A stretch of DNA of 64,000 nucleotides. Source: Lachnospiraceae bacterium (GTDB lineage Bacteria; Bacillota; Clostridia; Lachnospirales; Lachnospiraceae). The notes under the pieces are model-generated. The model saw only the letters and a list, made by a program, of their open reading frames with translations, did no database searches and had not been told where the DNA came from. The stretch spans positions 28,375 through 92,374 of the forward strand of contig JAEDCQ010000006.1 in the NCBI GenBank assembly GCA_016294075.1, given 5' to 3'. Both the position numbers and the translations under genes were made by a program. Below are positions 24,299-33,395 of this stretch, piece after piece (within the stretch, counting starts at the first letter, position 1; the number at the start of each line of letters is the position of its first letter).

Positions 24299-24336
24299 AA
24301 AGACGGGCAGCGACAAATGTCAAAGTCCGTCTTTTT
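24299..24336 (-). terminator. Terminator of the rho-prfA run
   Basis: AAAGACGG (24299-24306) pairs with CCGTCTTT (24327-24334), with inner GACA/TGTC pairing; on the minus strand it ends in a T-rich tract. It lies 70 bp past prfA. Confidence 0.75.
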
Positions 24337-24404
24337 CATATATTATTTGATTATCTTTCAATACCTAAAACAAATATAATACCATAAAATCAAGCAAATC
24401 AGCC

Positions 24405-25475
24405 TTATTCATTCATCTTCGCCAGCTTCGCTGCCTGGTCTGCTGCTATGCAGGCATCCACAATTTCCTGAATGTCACCATCCATGATTTTATCAAGTTT
24501 GTATAAGGTCAGATTGATTCTGTGGTCGGTCACGCGTCCCTGCGGGAAGTTGTAGGTACGGATTTTTTCGGAGCGGTCGCCGGTTCCGACCTGGCTCTTT
24601 CGAAGCTCTGCTTCCGCATCATGGGCCTTCTGCAGTTCTAAATCGTATAGCTTGGTACGAAGAAGTGCAAACGCTTTGGCACGGTTCTGAATCTGTGACT
24701 TTTCTGTCTGGCTGTAGATAACGATTCCGGTAGGAATGTGGGTTAAACGTACTGCGGAGTCCGTTGTGTTGACACACTGTCCACCGGCACCCGAAGAACG
24801 GCAGACATCGATACGGATGTCCTTTTCATCTATAACAACATCCACATCCTCTGCTTCCGGCATTACGGCTACGGTAATCGTAGAGGTGTGAATACGTCCG
24901 CCGGATTCTGTCTCCGGAACACGCTGTACACGATGTACACCGGATTCATATTTCATAATGGAATAAACACTTGGACCGGATAACATAAAGGTAACATTTT
25001 TCATACCGCCGATTCCGATTTCTTCCATTTCAATCGTTTCTACCTTCCAGCGTCTGCTTTCTGCATAGTGCACATACATACGATAGATTTCTGCCGCAAA
25101 TAAAGCTGCTTCGTCACCGCCTGCACCGGCACGTATTTCCACGATAACGTTCTTATCATCGTTAGGGTCCTTCGGAAGTAAAAGAATCTTCATCTTGTTT
25201 TCCAATTCTTCCACACGTTCCTTTGCAGCAGTAAGCTCTTCCTTTAACATCTCTCTCATGTCTTCATCACTTTCTTCATCTAAAAGCAAAAGACTGTCTT
25301 CGATGTCCTGTTTGCACTGCTTATACTCCTTATATGCTTCCACGATGGGAGTCAAATCACTCTGCTCCTTCATCAGTGCTGTAAAACGCTTTTGGTCACC
25401 CGTTACGGAAGGCTCACTGAGTTCATTTAAAATTTCTTCAAATCGCTGTAATAAGTCTTCTAACTTGTCAAACAT
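24405..25475 (-). CDS. prfA: Peptide chain release factor 1
   Basis: Reads UAA and UAG stop codons and triggers peptide release on the ribosome. At 356 residues it has normal length. The GAGGQCVN motif (universal GGQ, near residue 230) and the codon-recognition region with the P-x-T tripeptide are in place, as are NVIVEIRAGAGGDEA and the KIRTYNFPQGRVTDHRINL end. I use the ATG at 25475 with GGAGG upstream, rather than a longer frame. It overlaps the end of prmC, its methylating enzyme, by 8 bp, a conserved pairing. Confidence 0.97.
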   Translation of the reverse strand: MFDKLEDLLQRFEEILNELSEPSVTGDQKRFTALMKEQSDLTPIVEAYKEYKQCKQDIEDSLLLLDEESDEDMREMLKEELTAAKERVEELENKMKILLLPKDPNDDKNVIVEIRAGAGGDEAALFAAEIYRMYVHYAESRRWKVETIEMEEIGIGGMKNVTFMLSGPSVYSIMKYESGVHRVQRVPETESGGRIHTSTITVAVMPEAEDVDVVIDEKDIRIDVCRSSGAGGQCVNTTDSAVRLTHIPTGIVIYSQTEKSQIQNRAKAFALLRTKLYDLELQKAHDAEAELRKSQVGTGDRSEKIRTYNFPQGRVTDHRINLTLYKLDKIMDGDIQEIVDACIAADQAAKLAKMNE

Positions 25476-26316
25476 TTTTGTTTCCTCCAAACCATGTTCC
25501 AAATACAACCCGGTCAAGACCGGCATAATCCTTTATAATCTGAATCTCACGGAAGCCCGTTTTATCCATCAGGGCTTTTACCGGTTGTCCCTGGTCGTAT
25601 CCGATTTCAAAAAAGAGCATACCTCCGTTATTTAGAAATTCGGGACTTTTCCCAATTATTTTTCTGTAAAAGCACAACCCGTCTTCTTTTCCGTCCAATG
25701 CAAGAAGAGGCTCATGCCCCCGGACCTCCTCCATCAACGTAGGAATCACATCACTTCGGATATAGGGCGGATTGGATACAATAATATCAAAACATCCGCT
25801 TACCTTTTCAAACAAATCACTCTCTATAAAAGAAGCTGTCAGACCTAAATTAGCACAGTTTTGTTTTGCAACTTCCAGAGCCTTTTGTGATATGTCCACA
25901 CCGACACCGGTACAATCATTGGAATAATGCAAAAGGCTTAACAGAATACAACCGCTTCCGGTACACATATCCAGAAGGGAAAATCCGTCATGAAGCTCTT
26001 TCATGACTTCTTCTACGAGAATTTCCGTATCAAAACGGGGAATCAACACATTTTCATTGACCATAAAATCAAGTCCCATAAAATTTTGAATCCCTGTAAT
26101 ATACTGCACGGGAATATGCTCACACCGTTTTATGAGAGCATCTGTAAATATCCGTGCCTCCATCTCAGCAAGTAATTCCTCTCCATGAAGCAGAATATCA
26201 TTTAAATTCACATGGCAGATGCCGTCTAAAAGTAAAAGCGTATCACTCTTTGCCTCTTTTATACCGGCTTCTGTCAATCTCGTTATCCCCAATTCATAAG
26301 CATCTATACGATTCAT
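25468..26316 (-). CDS. prmC: Release factor glutamine methyltransferase
   Basis: Methylates the Gln of the GGQ motif in release factors using S-adenosylmethionine. The N-terminal helical domain (residues 1-80) precedes the methyltransferase fold: LLDMCTGSGCILLSLL (SAM-binding, near 117), GVDISQKALEVAK, and the catalytic NPPY in VSNPPYIRSDV near 183. Length 282 is typical. The ATG at 26316 is set by GGTGAAG upstream and lies one base after the stop of the DUF1385 gene; its own end overlaps prfA by 8 bp. Confidence 0.95.
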   Translation of the reverse strand: MNRIDAYELGITRLTEAGIKEAKSDTLLLLDGICHVNLNDILLHGEELLAEMEARIFTDALIKRCEHIPVQYITGIQNFMGLDFMVNENVLIPRFDTEILVEEVMKELHDGFSLLDMCTGSGCILLSLLHYSNDCTGVGVDISQKALEVAKQNCANLGLTASFIESDLFEKVSGCFDIIVSNPPYIRSDVIPTLMEEVRGHEPLLALDGKEDGLCFYRKIIGKSPEFLNNGGMLFFEIGYDQGQPVKALMDKTGFREIQIIKDYAGLDRVVFGTWFGGNKNV

Positions 26317-26317
26317 A

Positions 26318-27289
26318 TTATTCTTCACCGTCTGTGTCGGTCTTATAATCAAAATTCTCGCCCAGAAAAGCACGCCAGTCAAATACAGCTTCGATAGACT
26401 TGATGGCCACTTCAATCATATCATCATCCGGTTCCTTCGTTGTCAGCCTCTGCAACAATAAGCCCGGTGCGGAAATCAGCTTAACCAGCGGATTTTCACT
26501 TCTGCCGGCAAGTCGGATAATCTCATAGGAAATACCTGCAATTGCCGGAATCAGAATAAGGCGCAGGCCTAAACGTAATGCAGGATTTTCTACCCTGATC
26601 AGAATAAACAATATTACGCTCACAAGCATAACAATTAATAAAAAGCTGGTGCCGCATCTTCTGTGAAGACGGGAAGAACGTCTGACATTATGCACATTTA
26701 AAACATGTCCATGCTCTAAACAGTTAATGCATTTATGCTCTGCTCCATGGTACATATATACTCTCCTGATATCCTTCATCATCGAAATCCCGACTACATA
26801 TAATAGGAAAATCAGAATACGGATTAGTCCTTCAATCAATGCAAGCAAAGAAGTATTTCTTACATATTTTTCAAAAAAAGAGGATAAATAATACGGAAGC
26901 AGCATAAAAACAGCCACGGCCAGAATGATAGAAAACGCTACCGTAATCCCCATCATAACTTTCTCTGCTTTCGTGCCGAAGATTTTACCCATTATTTTAT
27001 CGACTTTTGTCTCAGCGGCTTCTTCATCCTCATAAAAGGAAGCTGAATACGTCAATGTACGCATTCCGAGAATCATGGAATCAATAAAATTAAATATACC
27101 GCGGATAAACGGCACTTTTTTTATTGCAATTCCATGCAAAACTCCATGATACTCCTCTGTATCAATTTCTATTTCGCCATCCGGCTTACGAACAGCAACG
27201 GCATATAAATCCTGATTTTTCATCATAATGCCTTCTAATACTGCCTGACCGCCGATTCCGGATGCACAAAGCTTTTTTCTTCCTGCCAT
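26318..27289 (-). CDS. DUF1385 membrane protein (YqhQ-like)
   Basis: A 323-residue integral membrane protein of the DUF1385 family, whose function is unknown; in clostridia it commonly sits between rpmE and prmC as here. GIGGQAVLEGIMMKN near residue 10 is the family hallmark. About six hydrophobic helices lie between residues 95 and 285, and MYHGAEHKCINCLEHG with RCGTSFL holds conserved His/Cys/Glu that might bind metal (inference). TAGGAG precedes the ATG at 27289. One base separates it from prmC. Confidence 0.88.
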   Translation of the reverse strand: MAGRKKLCASGIGGQAVLEGIMMKNQDLYAVAVRKPDGEIEIDTEEYHGVLHGIAIKKVPFIRGIFNFIDSMILGMRTLTYSASFYEDEEAAETKVDKIMGKIFGTKAEKVMMGITVAFSIILAVAVFMLLPYYLSSFFEKYVRNTSLLALIEGLIRILIFLLYVVGISMMKDIRRVYMYHGAEHKCINCLEHGHVLNVHNVRRSSRLHRRCGTSFLLIVMLVSVILFILIRVENPALRLGLRLILIPAIAGISYEIIRLAGRSENPLVKLISAPGLLLQRLTTKEPDDDMIEVAIKSIEAVFDWRAFLGENFDYKTDTDGEE

Positions 27290-27345
27290 AAAATCACTCC
27301 TATACCAAACACCGGATTGCTTCACAAATCATCCATTCTAAAACG

Positions 27346-27374
27346 AAAGGTTGAGATATAAAACCTCAACCTTT
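27346..27374 (-). terminator. Terminator after rpmE
   Basis: AAAGGTTGAG (27346-27355) pairs with CTCAACCTTT (27365-27374); the minus-strand tail is TTTCGTTTT. It would separate rpmE from the DUF1385-prmC-prfA genes at least partly. Confidence 0.75.
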
Positions 27375-27383
27375 TGGTATGAC

Positions 27384-27590
27384 TTATTTGCTTGTAACAC
27401 CATACTTCTTATTGAACTTATCAATACGTCCGTCAGCTCTTGCAGTTTTCTGCTGGCCTGTGTAAAATGAATGACATTTTGAACAAACTTCTACGTGGAT
27501 TTCAGGCTTTGTAGAACCTGTTACGAAAGTATTTCCGCAGTTACATGTTACTGTTGCCTGATAATATTCAGGATGGATTCCTTCTCTCAT
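27384..27590 (-). CDS. rpmE: 50S ribosomal protein L31 (zinc-binding type)
   Basis: Large-subunit ribosomal protein of 68 residues, bridging the subunits. The MREGIHPEYY start, TCNCGNTF (Cys 16 and 18) and CSKCHSFYTGQQK give the four-Cys zinc ribbon of the C+ form, so no alternative C- paralogue is implied. GAGAGG lies before the ATG. It has its own terminator and lies 160 bp downstream of rho on the same strand, a common clostridial order. Confidence 0.97.
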   Translation of the reverse strand: MREGIHPEYYQATVTCNCGNTFVTGSTKPEIHVEVCSKCHSFYTGQQKTARADGRIDKFNKKYGVTSK

Positions 27591-27751
27591 GATTTCACCT
27601 CTCTATAAAAATACGATTATTTTTGTTCTCATCCGCTACTGTTTATCCATAAACAGCTTGTTTATTGTAGCATAAGTAAGATATATTAGCAAGTATTTTT
27701 TACTTTTTCATTCTTTTTTTCTAAAATAGTCTTATCATTCTAAAAAATTTT

Positions 27752-29053
27752 TTAAAAAAGTTTTATCTTTTTTGTCATCAACACAAATTCATCATTGGTT
27801 CTGGTACGGCTGAACATATCAATGACCTTGTCCACGGCTTCTTCTGCCTTCATGCCGTTAAAGGCCTTACGAATGATATTAATGGATTCCAATTCTTCTT
27901 TGTTAAGAAGAAGGTCTTCCCTTCTGGTACCGGATTTCGGAATATCAATAGCCGGAAATACTCTCTTTTCAGACAATTTCCTATCAAGAACCATTTCCAT
28001 ATTACCGGTTCCTTTAAATTCCTCGTATACAACATCATCCATCTTACTTCCCGTATCAACCAAAGCGGTTGCAAGAATGGTAAGACTGCCGCCCTCGCGC
28101 ATGTTTCTGGCAGCACCAAAGAACTTCTTCGGCATATGTAAAGCCGCAGGGTCGAGACCTCCCGATAATGTACGCCCGCTTGGCGGAACCGTAAGGTTAT
28201 ACGCCCTTGTCAGTCGCGTGATGCTATCCAACAAAATCATAACATCCTTTTTATGCTCTACAAGACGTTTTGCACGCTCCATTACCATTTCAGAGACACG
28301 TTTATGATGCTCCGGAAGCTCATCAAAGGTGGAATAAATAACCTCTACGTTAGGCCCTTCAATTGCCTCGCGGATATCCGTAACTTCTTCCGGTCTTTCA
28401 TCAATCAAAAGAATAATCAGATGAATATCAGGATTATTCTTTTTAACAGACTTCGCTACCTCTTTTAATAAGGTAGTCTTTCCAGCCTTTGGCGGAGATA
28501 CAATCATACCTCTCTGGCCTTTCCCGACAGGGCTCATCAAATCCATAATTCTCATTGCAACGGAACAACCCGGTGTTTCCAGACGAATTCTTTCATCAGG
28601 GAAAATCGGTGTCATATCTTCAAAATTACATCTTCTGGATGCCTCATCAGGGCTATATCCGTTAATTGTCTTAACAAATAAAAGGGCACTGAACTTCTCA
28701 GCCTGCGTCTTTATTCTGGTATTACCGGAAATAATATCGCCCGTCTTCATATTAAAACGGCGAATCTGGCTGGGTGCCACATAAACATCATTTTCACCCG
28801 GAAGATAATTCGCAGAACGGATAAAACCAAACCCGTCCGGCATAACCTCCAGAATACCGGATGCAACAATACCGCTGTCCAATTCGGAAAGAACTGCTTC
28901 TTTCTCTTCCTTTTGTTTTTTCTCCTGTTCATCAAGTGCAAGCATTGCTTCCACTACCTCATTCTTTTTCATGGTCGATACACCACGAATTCCTCTTGAC
29001 TTTGCAATTTCCCGTAAATCTGCTACTGCCAAAGACTCATACTTTTCTCTCAT
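27752..29053 (-). CDS. rho: Transcription termination factor Rho
   Basis: Hexameric RNA helicase that ends transcription. Residues 1-45 form the helical Rho_N (ESLAVADLREIAKSRGIRG); 60-125 the cold-shock RNA-binding domain (GILEVMPDGFGFIRSANYLPGENDVYVAPSQIRRF); 150 onward the ATPase with Walker A PPKAGKTTLLKEV, ILLIDERPEEV, the Q-loop, ITRLTRAYN and the R-loop PSGRTLSGGLDP. Length 433 lacks the large insertion seen in some Gram-positives. AGAGG precedes the ATG. It begins the housekeeping run down to prfA. Confidence 0.96.
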   Translation of the reverse strand: MREKYESLAVADLREIAKSRGIRGVSTMKKNEVVEAMLALDEQEKKQKEEKEAVLSELDSGIVASGILEVMPDGFGFIRSANYLPGENDVYVAPSQIRRFNMKTGDIISGNTRIKTQAEKFSALLFVKTINGYSPDEASRRCNFEDMTPIFPDERIRLETPGCSVAMRIMDLMSPVGKGQRGMIVSPPKAGKTTLLKEVAKSVKKNNPDIHLIILLIDERPEEVTDIREAIEGPNVEVIYSTFDELPEHHKRVSEMVMERAKRLVEHKKDVMILLDSITRLTRAYNLTVPPSGRTLSGGLDPAALHMPKKFFGAARNMREGGSLTILATALVDTGSKMDDVVYEEFKGTGNMEMVLDRKLSEKRVFPAIDIPKSGTRREDLLLNKEELESINIIRKAFNGMKAEEAVDKVIDMFSRTRTNDEFVLMTKKIKLF

Positions 29054-29206
29054 TTAATTACCTCTATACATTTCTTTCTAACCTGGGAATTTCCCCCGAA
29101 TACAACCGGGGAACATAGATACGACCGACTTCTCTGAAAGGTATATTTTTAATATATTGTAGTATACACCATTTTCTTTCAAATAGGAAGTTTTTTTTAT
29201 TTTCTC

Positions 29207-29235
29207 TTGCAGTGAAAATAGGATTATACTATGAT
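29207..29235 (+). promoter_or_regulatory. Candidate malic enzyme promoter
   Basis: TTGCAG (29207-29212), 17 bp, TATGAT (29230-29235), about 100 bp before the gene. The 280-bp gap 29054-29334 shows no clear riboswitch; a 32-codon frame (29240-29338) overlaps the gene start by ATGA but has no ribosome site. Confidence 0.35.
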
Positions 29236-29334
29236 ATTGATGAATATGGCACTTCACGGATGGGGTTTTCCGACCATGAACGTGCGTATTTCAGTTAAAT
29301 TTTATACATTAACTATAAGAAAGAAGGCACATAT

Positions 29335-30489
29335 ATGACAACCGGAGAAAAAGCACTCGCATTACACAAAGAATGGAATGGTAAATTGGAGACAGTTTCC
29401 AAATCCCCCGTTAAAAGCAGAGAGGACTTATCTCTTGCTTATACCCCGGGCGTAGCAGAGCCATGCAAGGTAATCGCCGAGGACAAAGAAGCTGCTTACA
29501 CCTATACAATGAAAGCAAATACAGTTGCGGTCGTATCAGACGGAAGTGCTGTTTTGGGCTTAGGCAATATCGGCCCCTATGCTGCAATGCCTGTTATGGA
29601 AGGAAAAGCGGTTTTATTTAAAGAATTCGGCAATGTCAATGCCGTCCCGATTTGCCTGGATACACAGGACACAGAAGAAATTATAAAAGCGGTTACTTAC
29701 CTTGCTCCGGGCTTTGGCGGTATCAATCTGGAGGATATTTCTGCTCCCCGCTGTTTTGAAATAGAGGAACGTTTAAAGGAGATATTAGATATTCCCGTTT
29801 TCCATGATGACCAGCACGGAACGGCTATTGTGGTATTGGCAGGTATTATCAACGCACTGAAAGTTGTTAATAAAAAGAAAGAGGACTGTAAGGTTGTTGT
29901 AAACGGTGCAGGAAGTGCCGGCGTTGCCATTACCAGACTATTGCTGACATATGGTTTTACAAACATTATCATGTGTGATAAAGTCGGTATTCTTTCCAAA
30001 AATACGGATGGACTCAATTGGATGCAGGAAAAAATGGTACAGGTTACCAATCCGAATAACGAAACAGGTTCCCTTGCGGATGCTTTGGTAAATGCTGATA
30101 TTTTTGTCGGCGTATCTGCACCCGGTATTGTAACAAAGGAAATGGTTGCTTCCATGAATAAGGATTCCATTCTGTTTGCGATGGCAAATCCCGTTCCGGA
30201 AATAATGCCTGACCTTGCAAAAGAGGCCGGTGCAAGAGTTGTCGGAACCGGACGCTCCGATTTCCCGAATCAGGTTAATAATGTTGTGGCATTTCCGGGT
30301 ATTTTCAAAGGAGCTTTGGAAGGCAGAGCCAGACAGATTACCGAGGAGATGAAGCTTGCCGCAGCAAATGCAATTGCCTCTTTGGTTCCTGAGGAAGAAT
30401 TAAGTGATGACAATATCATGCCGCAGGCATTTGATCCACGTGTTGCCGAAGTAGTGGCAAATGCGGTAAAAGCCAATATCAGAAAGTAG
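29335..30489 (+). CDS. NAD(P)-dependent malic enzyme
   Basis: Oxidatively decarboxylates malate to pyruvate in the cytosol, linking C4 acids to pyruvate and reducing power. This is the short bacterial form, 384 residues. Residues seen: YTPGVAEPC near 36 (catalytic Tyr), NTVAVVSDGSAVLGLGNIG near 60, FHDDQHGTAIV near 160 with the metal-binding Asp pair, and the Rossmann VVNGAGSAGVAITRLL near 190. AGAAGG precedes the ATG. A radical SAM gene begins three bases after its stop, so they share a transcript. Cofactor choice (NAD or NADP) cannot be settled by eye. Confidence 0.93.
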   Translation: MTTGEKALALHKEWNGKLETVSKSPVKSREDLSLAYTPGVAEPCKVIAEDKEAAYTYTMKANTVAVVSDGSAVLGLGNIGPYAAMPVMEGKAVLFKEFGNVNAVPICLDTQDTEEIIKAVTYLAPGFGGINLEDISAPRCFEIEERLKEILDIPVFHDDQHGTAIVVLAGIINALKVVNKKKEDCKVVVNGAGSAGVAITRLLLTYGFTNIIMCDKVGILSKNTDGLNWMQEKMVQVTNPNNETGSLADALVNADIFVGVSAPGIVTKEMVASMNKDSILFAMANPVPEIMPDLAKEAGARVVGTGRSDFPNQVNNVVAFPGIFKGALEGRARQITEEMKLAAANAIASLVPEEELSDDNIMPQAFDPRVAEVVANAVKANIRK

Positions 30490-30492
30490 TCT

Positions 30493-31518
30493 ATGAATAT
30501 AAACAATCCGTTATGGGGAGATAAGCCATACTACTCTTTAAATGAATATTGTAAAGCCAATTATCATGAAAAGCTCTACAAAATCGCATTAGACGCAGGT
30601 TTTACCTGTCCCAACAGAGACGGCACCCTCGACACACGGGGGTGCATTTTCTGTAGTGCGGGAGGAAGCGGCGAGTTTGCTGTAAAGACACTTGATAAGG
30701 CATCTGTTATGTCATCCGAAAAGACAGTTAAAGAACAAGAAACGATTTTACCATCGAAAAGTGTTGATGAGCAAATCAAAGAAGCACTCTCTGTTTTTGG
30801 AAATAAAAAAACAGGCAGCCGGTACATTGCATATTTTCAAGCCTACACAAACACATATGCACCTGTATCGTATCTTAAACAGATATATACACAGGCACTC
30901 TCCCATCCGGATATAGCAGGTATTTCCGTCGCAACAAGACCGGACTGCCTGTCGGATGAGTGCATTTTCCTTCTTACAGACTTAAAACAGCGTTATCCGG
31001 ACAAGTTTATATGGATAGAGCTGGGATTACAGACCATGCATGATACCACCGCAGTTTTTATCCGCCGAGGATACCCATTATCCGTATTTGAGCAGGCGAT
31101 GGAAAAGCTTACCGCATGCGGGATTGAGGTTATCATACATGTTATTCTGGGTCTTCCCGGCGAAACTGATGATATGCAATACGAAACGATTTCTTATCTG
31201 AACCGGTTCCGTCCGTTCGGAATCAAACTGCAATTACTGCATATTTTGAAAGAAACCGATTTAGCTGAATATTATCTGAACGACTCCAATACATTCCACC
31301 CGCTTACAAAGGAGCATTATTTAAATCTCCTGATTGGATGCATAGAACGATTAGCTCCGGATATCGTAATTCACCGTCTTACCGGTGACGGTCCGAAGCA
31401 GCAGTTGATTGCCCCTCTTTGGAGCCTTAATAAAAAGGATGTACTCAATACACTTCATAAACAGATGAGGGAGCAGCATTCCTTTCAGGGTAAGCTATAT
31501 TTTGACCATAATAAATAA
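30493..31518 (+). CDS. TIGR01212-family radical SAM protein (YtqA-like)
   Basis: A 341-residue radical SAM enzyme. The Fe-S ligands are Cys39, Cys51 and Cys54 in TCPNRDGTLDTRGCIFC, the spacing of the TIGR01212/YtqA family rather than the standard CxxxCxxC. Later motifs (AYFQAYTNTYAP, GISVATRPDCLSD, WIELGLQT, VIHVILGLPGE, GIKLQLLHI) are also typical. Its substrate is not certain; related proteins act on tRNA or thio-modification. The start is three bases after the malic enzyme stop, and the next gene starts 13 bp after this one ends. Confidence 0.9.
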   Translation: MNINNPLWGDKPYYSLNEYCKANYHEKLYKIALDAGFTCPNRDGTLDTRGCIFCSAGGSGEFAVKTLDKASVMSSEKTVKEQETILPSKSVDEQIKEALSVFGNKKTGSRYIAYFQAYTNTYAPVSYLKQIYTQALSHPDIAGISVATRPDCLSDECIFLLTDLKQRYPDKFIWIELGLQTMHDTTAVFIRRGYPLSVFEQAMEKLTACGIEVIIHVILGLPGETDDMQYETISYLNRFRPFGIKLQLLHILKETDLAEYYLNDSNTFHPLTKEHYLNLLIGCIERLAPDIVIHRLTGDGPKQQLIAPLWSLNKKDVLNTLHKQMREQHSFQGKLYFDHNK

Positions 31519-31531
31519 AAGGAAGATATAT

Positions 31532-32047
31532 ATGCAGCAGGAAACATTTACATTATATAAACTGATTGTTCTTTATATGCTGGATCAGATTTCCGTTCCT
31601 TTAGGGAAATCCACGATAAATGATTTTATTCTGGATAAAGGCTATACCAATTATCTGACCTTGCAGCAGGCAATCGGCGAATTAATTGACAATCAATTGG
31701 TTTCACACAAAAAAGAAGCAAACCGAATTCTTTTATCCATTACAAAAGAAGGCAGTGACACTGTAAAATTCTTTGAAAACAGAATAAGTGATGCCATAAA
31801 AGAGGAAGTCAGACAATTTCTTCTTACAAACAATAACCGGCTGAAAAACGATTATTCACTTGCCTCCAATTATTACAAGTCGGTAAGCGGCGAATATGAA
31901 GCCCAGCTTATTGCAAAAGAAAAGGATATACTGCTGATGGATTTGCGTATATCCGTTCCCACTGAAGAAATTGCAGAAGATGTCTGCCTGAATTGGAAAA
32001 AAAGAAGCGAAGAAATATACCAGATGCTGACGCAGATGTTATTTTAA
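31532..32047 (+). CDS. DUF4364 family protein
   Basis: A 171-residue winged-helix-like protein found mainly in clostridia (DUF4364). ETFTLYKLIVLYMLDQISVPLG at the start, then YTNYLTLQQAIGELIDNQLVSHKKEANRILLSIT as a PadR/MarR-like winged helix, then a helical C-terminal half with a short beta stretch. DNA binding is inferred, not shown. The ATG at 31532 has AAAGGAAG upstream and is preferred over an earlier in-frame ATG. Last gene of the malic enzyme operon; it converges with rarA only 5 bp away. Confidence 0.85.
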   Translation: MQQETFTLYKLIVLYMLDQISVPLGKSTINDFILDKGYTNYLTLQQAIGELIDNQLVSHKKEANRILLSITKEGSDTVKFFENRISDAIKEEVRQFLLTNNNRLKNDYSLASNYYKSVSGEYEAQLIAKEKDILLMDLRISVPTEEIAEDVCLNWKKRSEEIYQMLTQMLF

Positions 32048-32052
32048 AACAT

Positions 32053-33381
32053 CTACTCCTCCGCTTCCTTTCTGATTCGTTTCATATGTTCCCGTATCTT
32101 AACCTCATAGCCGTTTCCTGTCGGACGGTAAAATTCCCTGCCGGTTAATTCATACGGAAGATACTGCTGTTTCACGTAATGATTTTTATAATCATGGGCA
32201 TATTTGTAACCCACACCATGCCCCAATTTTGCAGAACCCTTGTAATGTGCATCCTGCAGATGAGTCGGAACCGGCAGATTTCCTGTCTGTTTCACGGTAT
32301 CCAATGCTTCAAATATGGCATTACATGCCGCATTACTCTTTGGAGCTGTCGCAATATAGCTGACCGCCTGGGATAGAATAATCTGGGCCTCCGGCATACC
32401 TACACGTTCCACCGCAAGAGAAGCATTGACCGCCACACTAAGTGCCATCGGGTCTGCATTGCCCACATCTTCAGCGGCACAAATCATAATACGTCTTGCT
32501 ATAAATGTAACACTTTCTCCCGCACATAACATCTTTGCCAGATAATACAGTGCTGCATCCGGGTCTGAGCCGCGCATGCTTTTAATAAATGCGGAAACCG
32601 TATCATAGTGATTATCCCCCGATTTATCATAGCGAATAGCACGCTTCTGAATACACTCCTCTATAACAGGAAGTGTAATCACTATTTTTCCATCCTCATT
32701 GCGTCCCGTTGTCATAACCGCAAGTTCAATTGCATTCAGAGCATGTCTTGCATCTCCGCCCGCAATATCGGCAAGTGCATCTAATGCATCCTCCTCTATT
32801 ACAGCATCAAATGCTCCCATTCCGCGTTCTTTATCAGAAAGGGCCCGACGCACCAATACCTTTATATCCTCCGGTTCTAACGGTTTTAGCTCAAAAATCA
32901 TGGAGCGTGACAAAAGAGCACCGTTTACTTCAAAATAGGGATTTTCCGTTGTTGCTCCAATAATTATAATCGTACCGTCCTCAACAAAGGGAAGAAGGTA
33001 ATCCTGCTGCCCTTTGTTGAATCTGTGTATCTCATCAATAAACAATATGGTACGTTTATTATACATTCCCTGTAACTCACTTGCACGTGAGACAACCTCT
33101 TCCATATCCTTTTTTCCGGCAACCGTTGCATTAAGCTGCATAAATTCGGAGCTCGTTGTTCCCGCAATGACCTTTGCCAATGTGGTTTTTCCGGTTCCGG
33201 GCGGGCCGTAAAAAATAATGGAACTGATCTTATCCGCTTTAATCGCACGATAAAGCAGTTTGTCTTTCCCTAAAATATGCTGTTGCCCCACCACCTCATC
33301 AATGACACGAGGCCTGAGCCTTGCTGCCAGTGGTGCTTCTTTTTCCTTTTTCACACCGCTCATATATTCAAATAAATCCAT
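32053..33381 (-). CDS. rarA: Replication-associated recombination protein A (RarA/MgsA)
   Basis: AAA+ ATPase acting at stalled replication forks. Motifs: PLAARLRPRVIDEVVGQQHILG, Walker A YGPPGTGKTTLAK, Walker B TILFIDEIHRFNKGQQDYLLP, sensor 1 GATTENPYFEVN, then SRSMIFELKPL and the C-terminal tetramerisation part ending with VGYKYAHDYKNHYVKQQYLP. At 442 residues it is of normal size. The ATG at 33381 has AAAGG about 10 nt upstream; a longer frame would run into the remnant gene behind it. Confidence 0.94.
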   Translation of the reverse strand: MDLFEYMSGVKKEKEAPLAARLRPRVIDEVVGQQHILGKDKLLYRAIKADKISSIIFYGPPGTGKTTLAKVIAGTTSSEFMQLNATVAGKKDMEEVVSRASELQGMYNKRTILFIDEIHRFNKGQQDYLLPFVEDGTIIIIGATTENPYFEVNGALLSRSMIFELKPLEPEDIKVLVRRALSDKERGMGAFDAVIEEDALDALADIAGGDARHALNAIELAVMTTGRNEDGKIVITLPVIEECIQKRAIRYDKSGDNHYDTVSAFIKSMRGSDPDAALYYLAKMLCAGESVTFIARRIMICAAEDVGNADPMALSVAVNASLAVERVGMPEAQIILSQAVSYIATAPKSNAACNAIFEALDTVKQTGNLPVPTHLQDAHYKGSAKLGHGVGYKYAHDYKNHYVKQQYLPYELTGREFYRPTGNGYEVKIREHMKRIRKEAEE

Positions 33382-33395
33382 ATCCTCAAAGCCTT

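Noticed and set aside
24200..24300. GTGCATCAAAG direct repeats and GTGCACCC/GGGTGTAC pairing considered as a riboswitch or small RNA
   Set aside because: They lie beyond the prfA terminator region with no promoter or conserved riboswitch core that I can recognise.
29240..29338. A 32-codon frame overlapping the malic enzyme start by ATGA, possibly a leader peptide
   Set aside because: No ribosome site before it, and the best promoter guess would start transcription at about its first codon.
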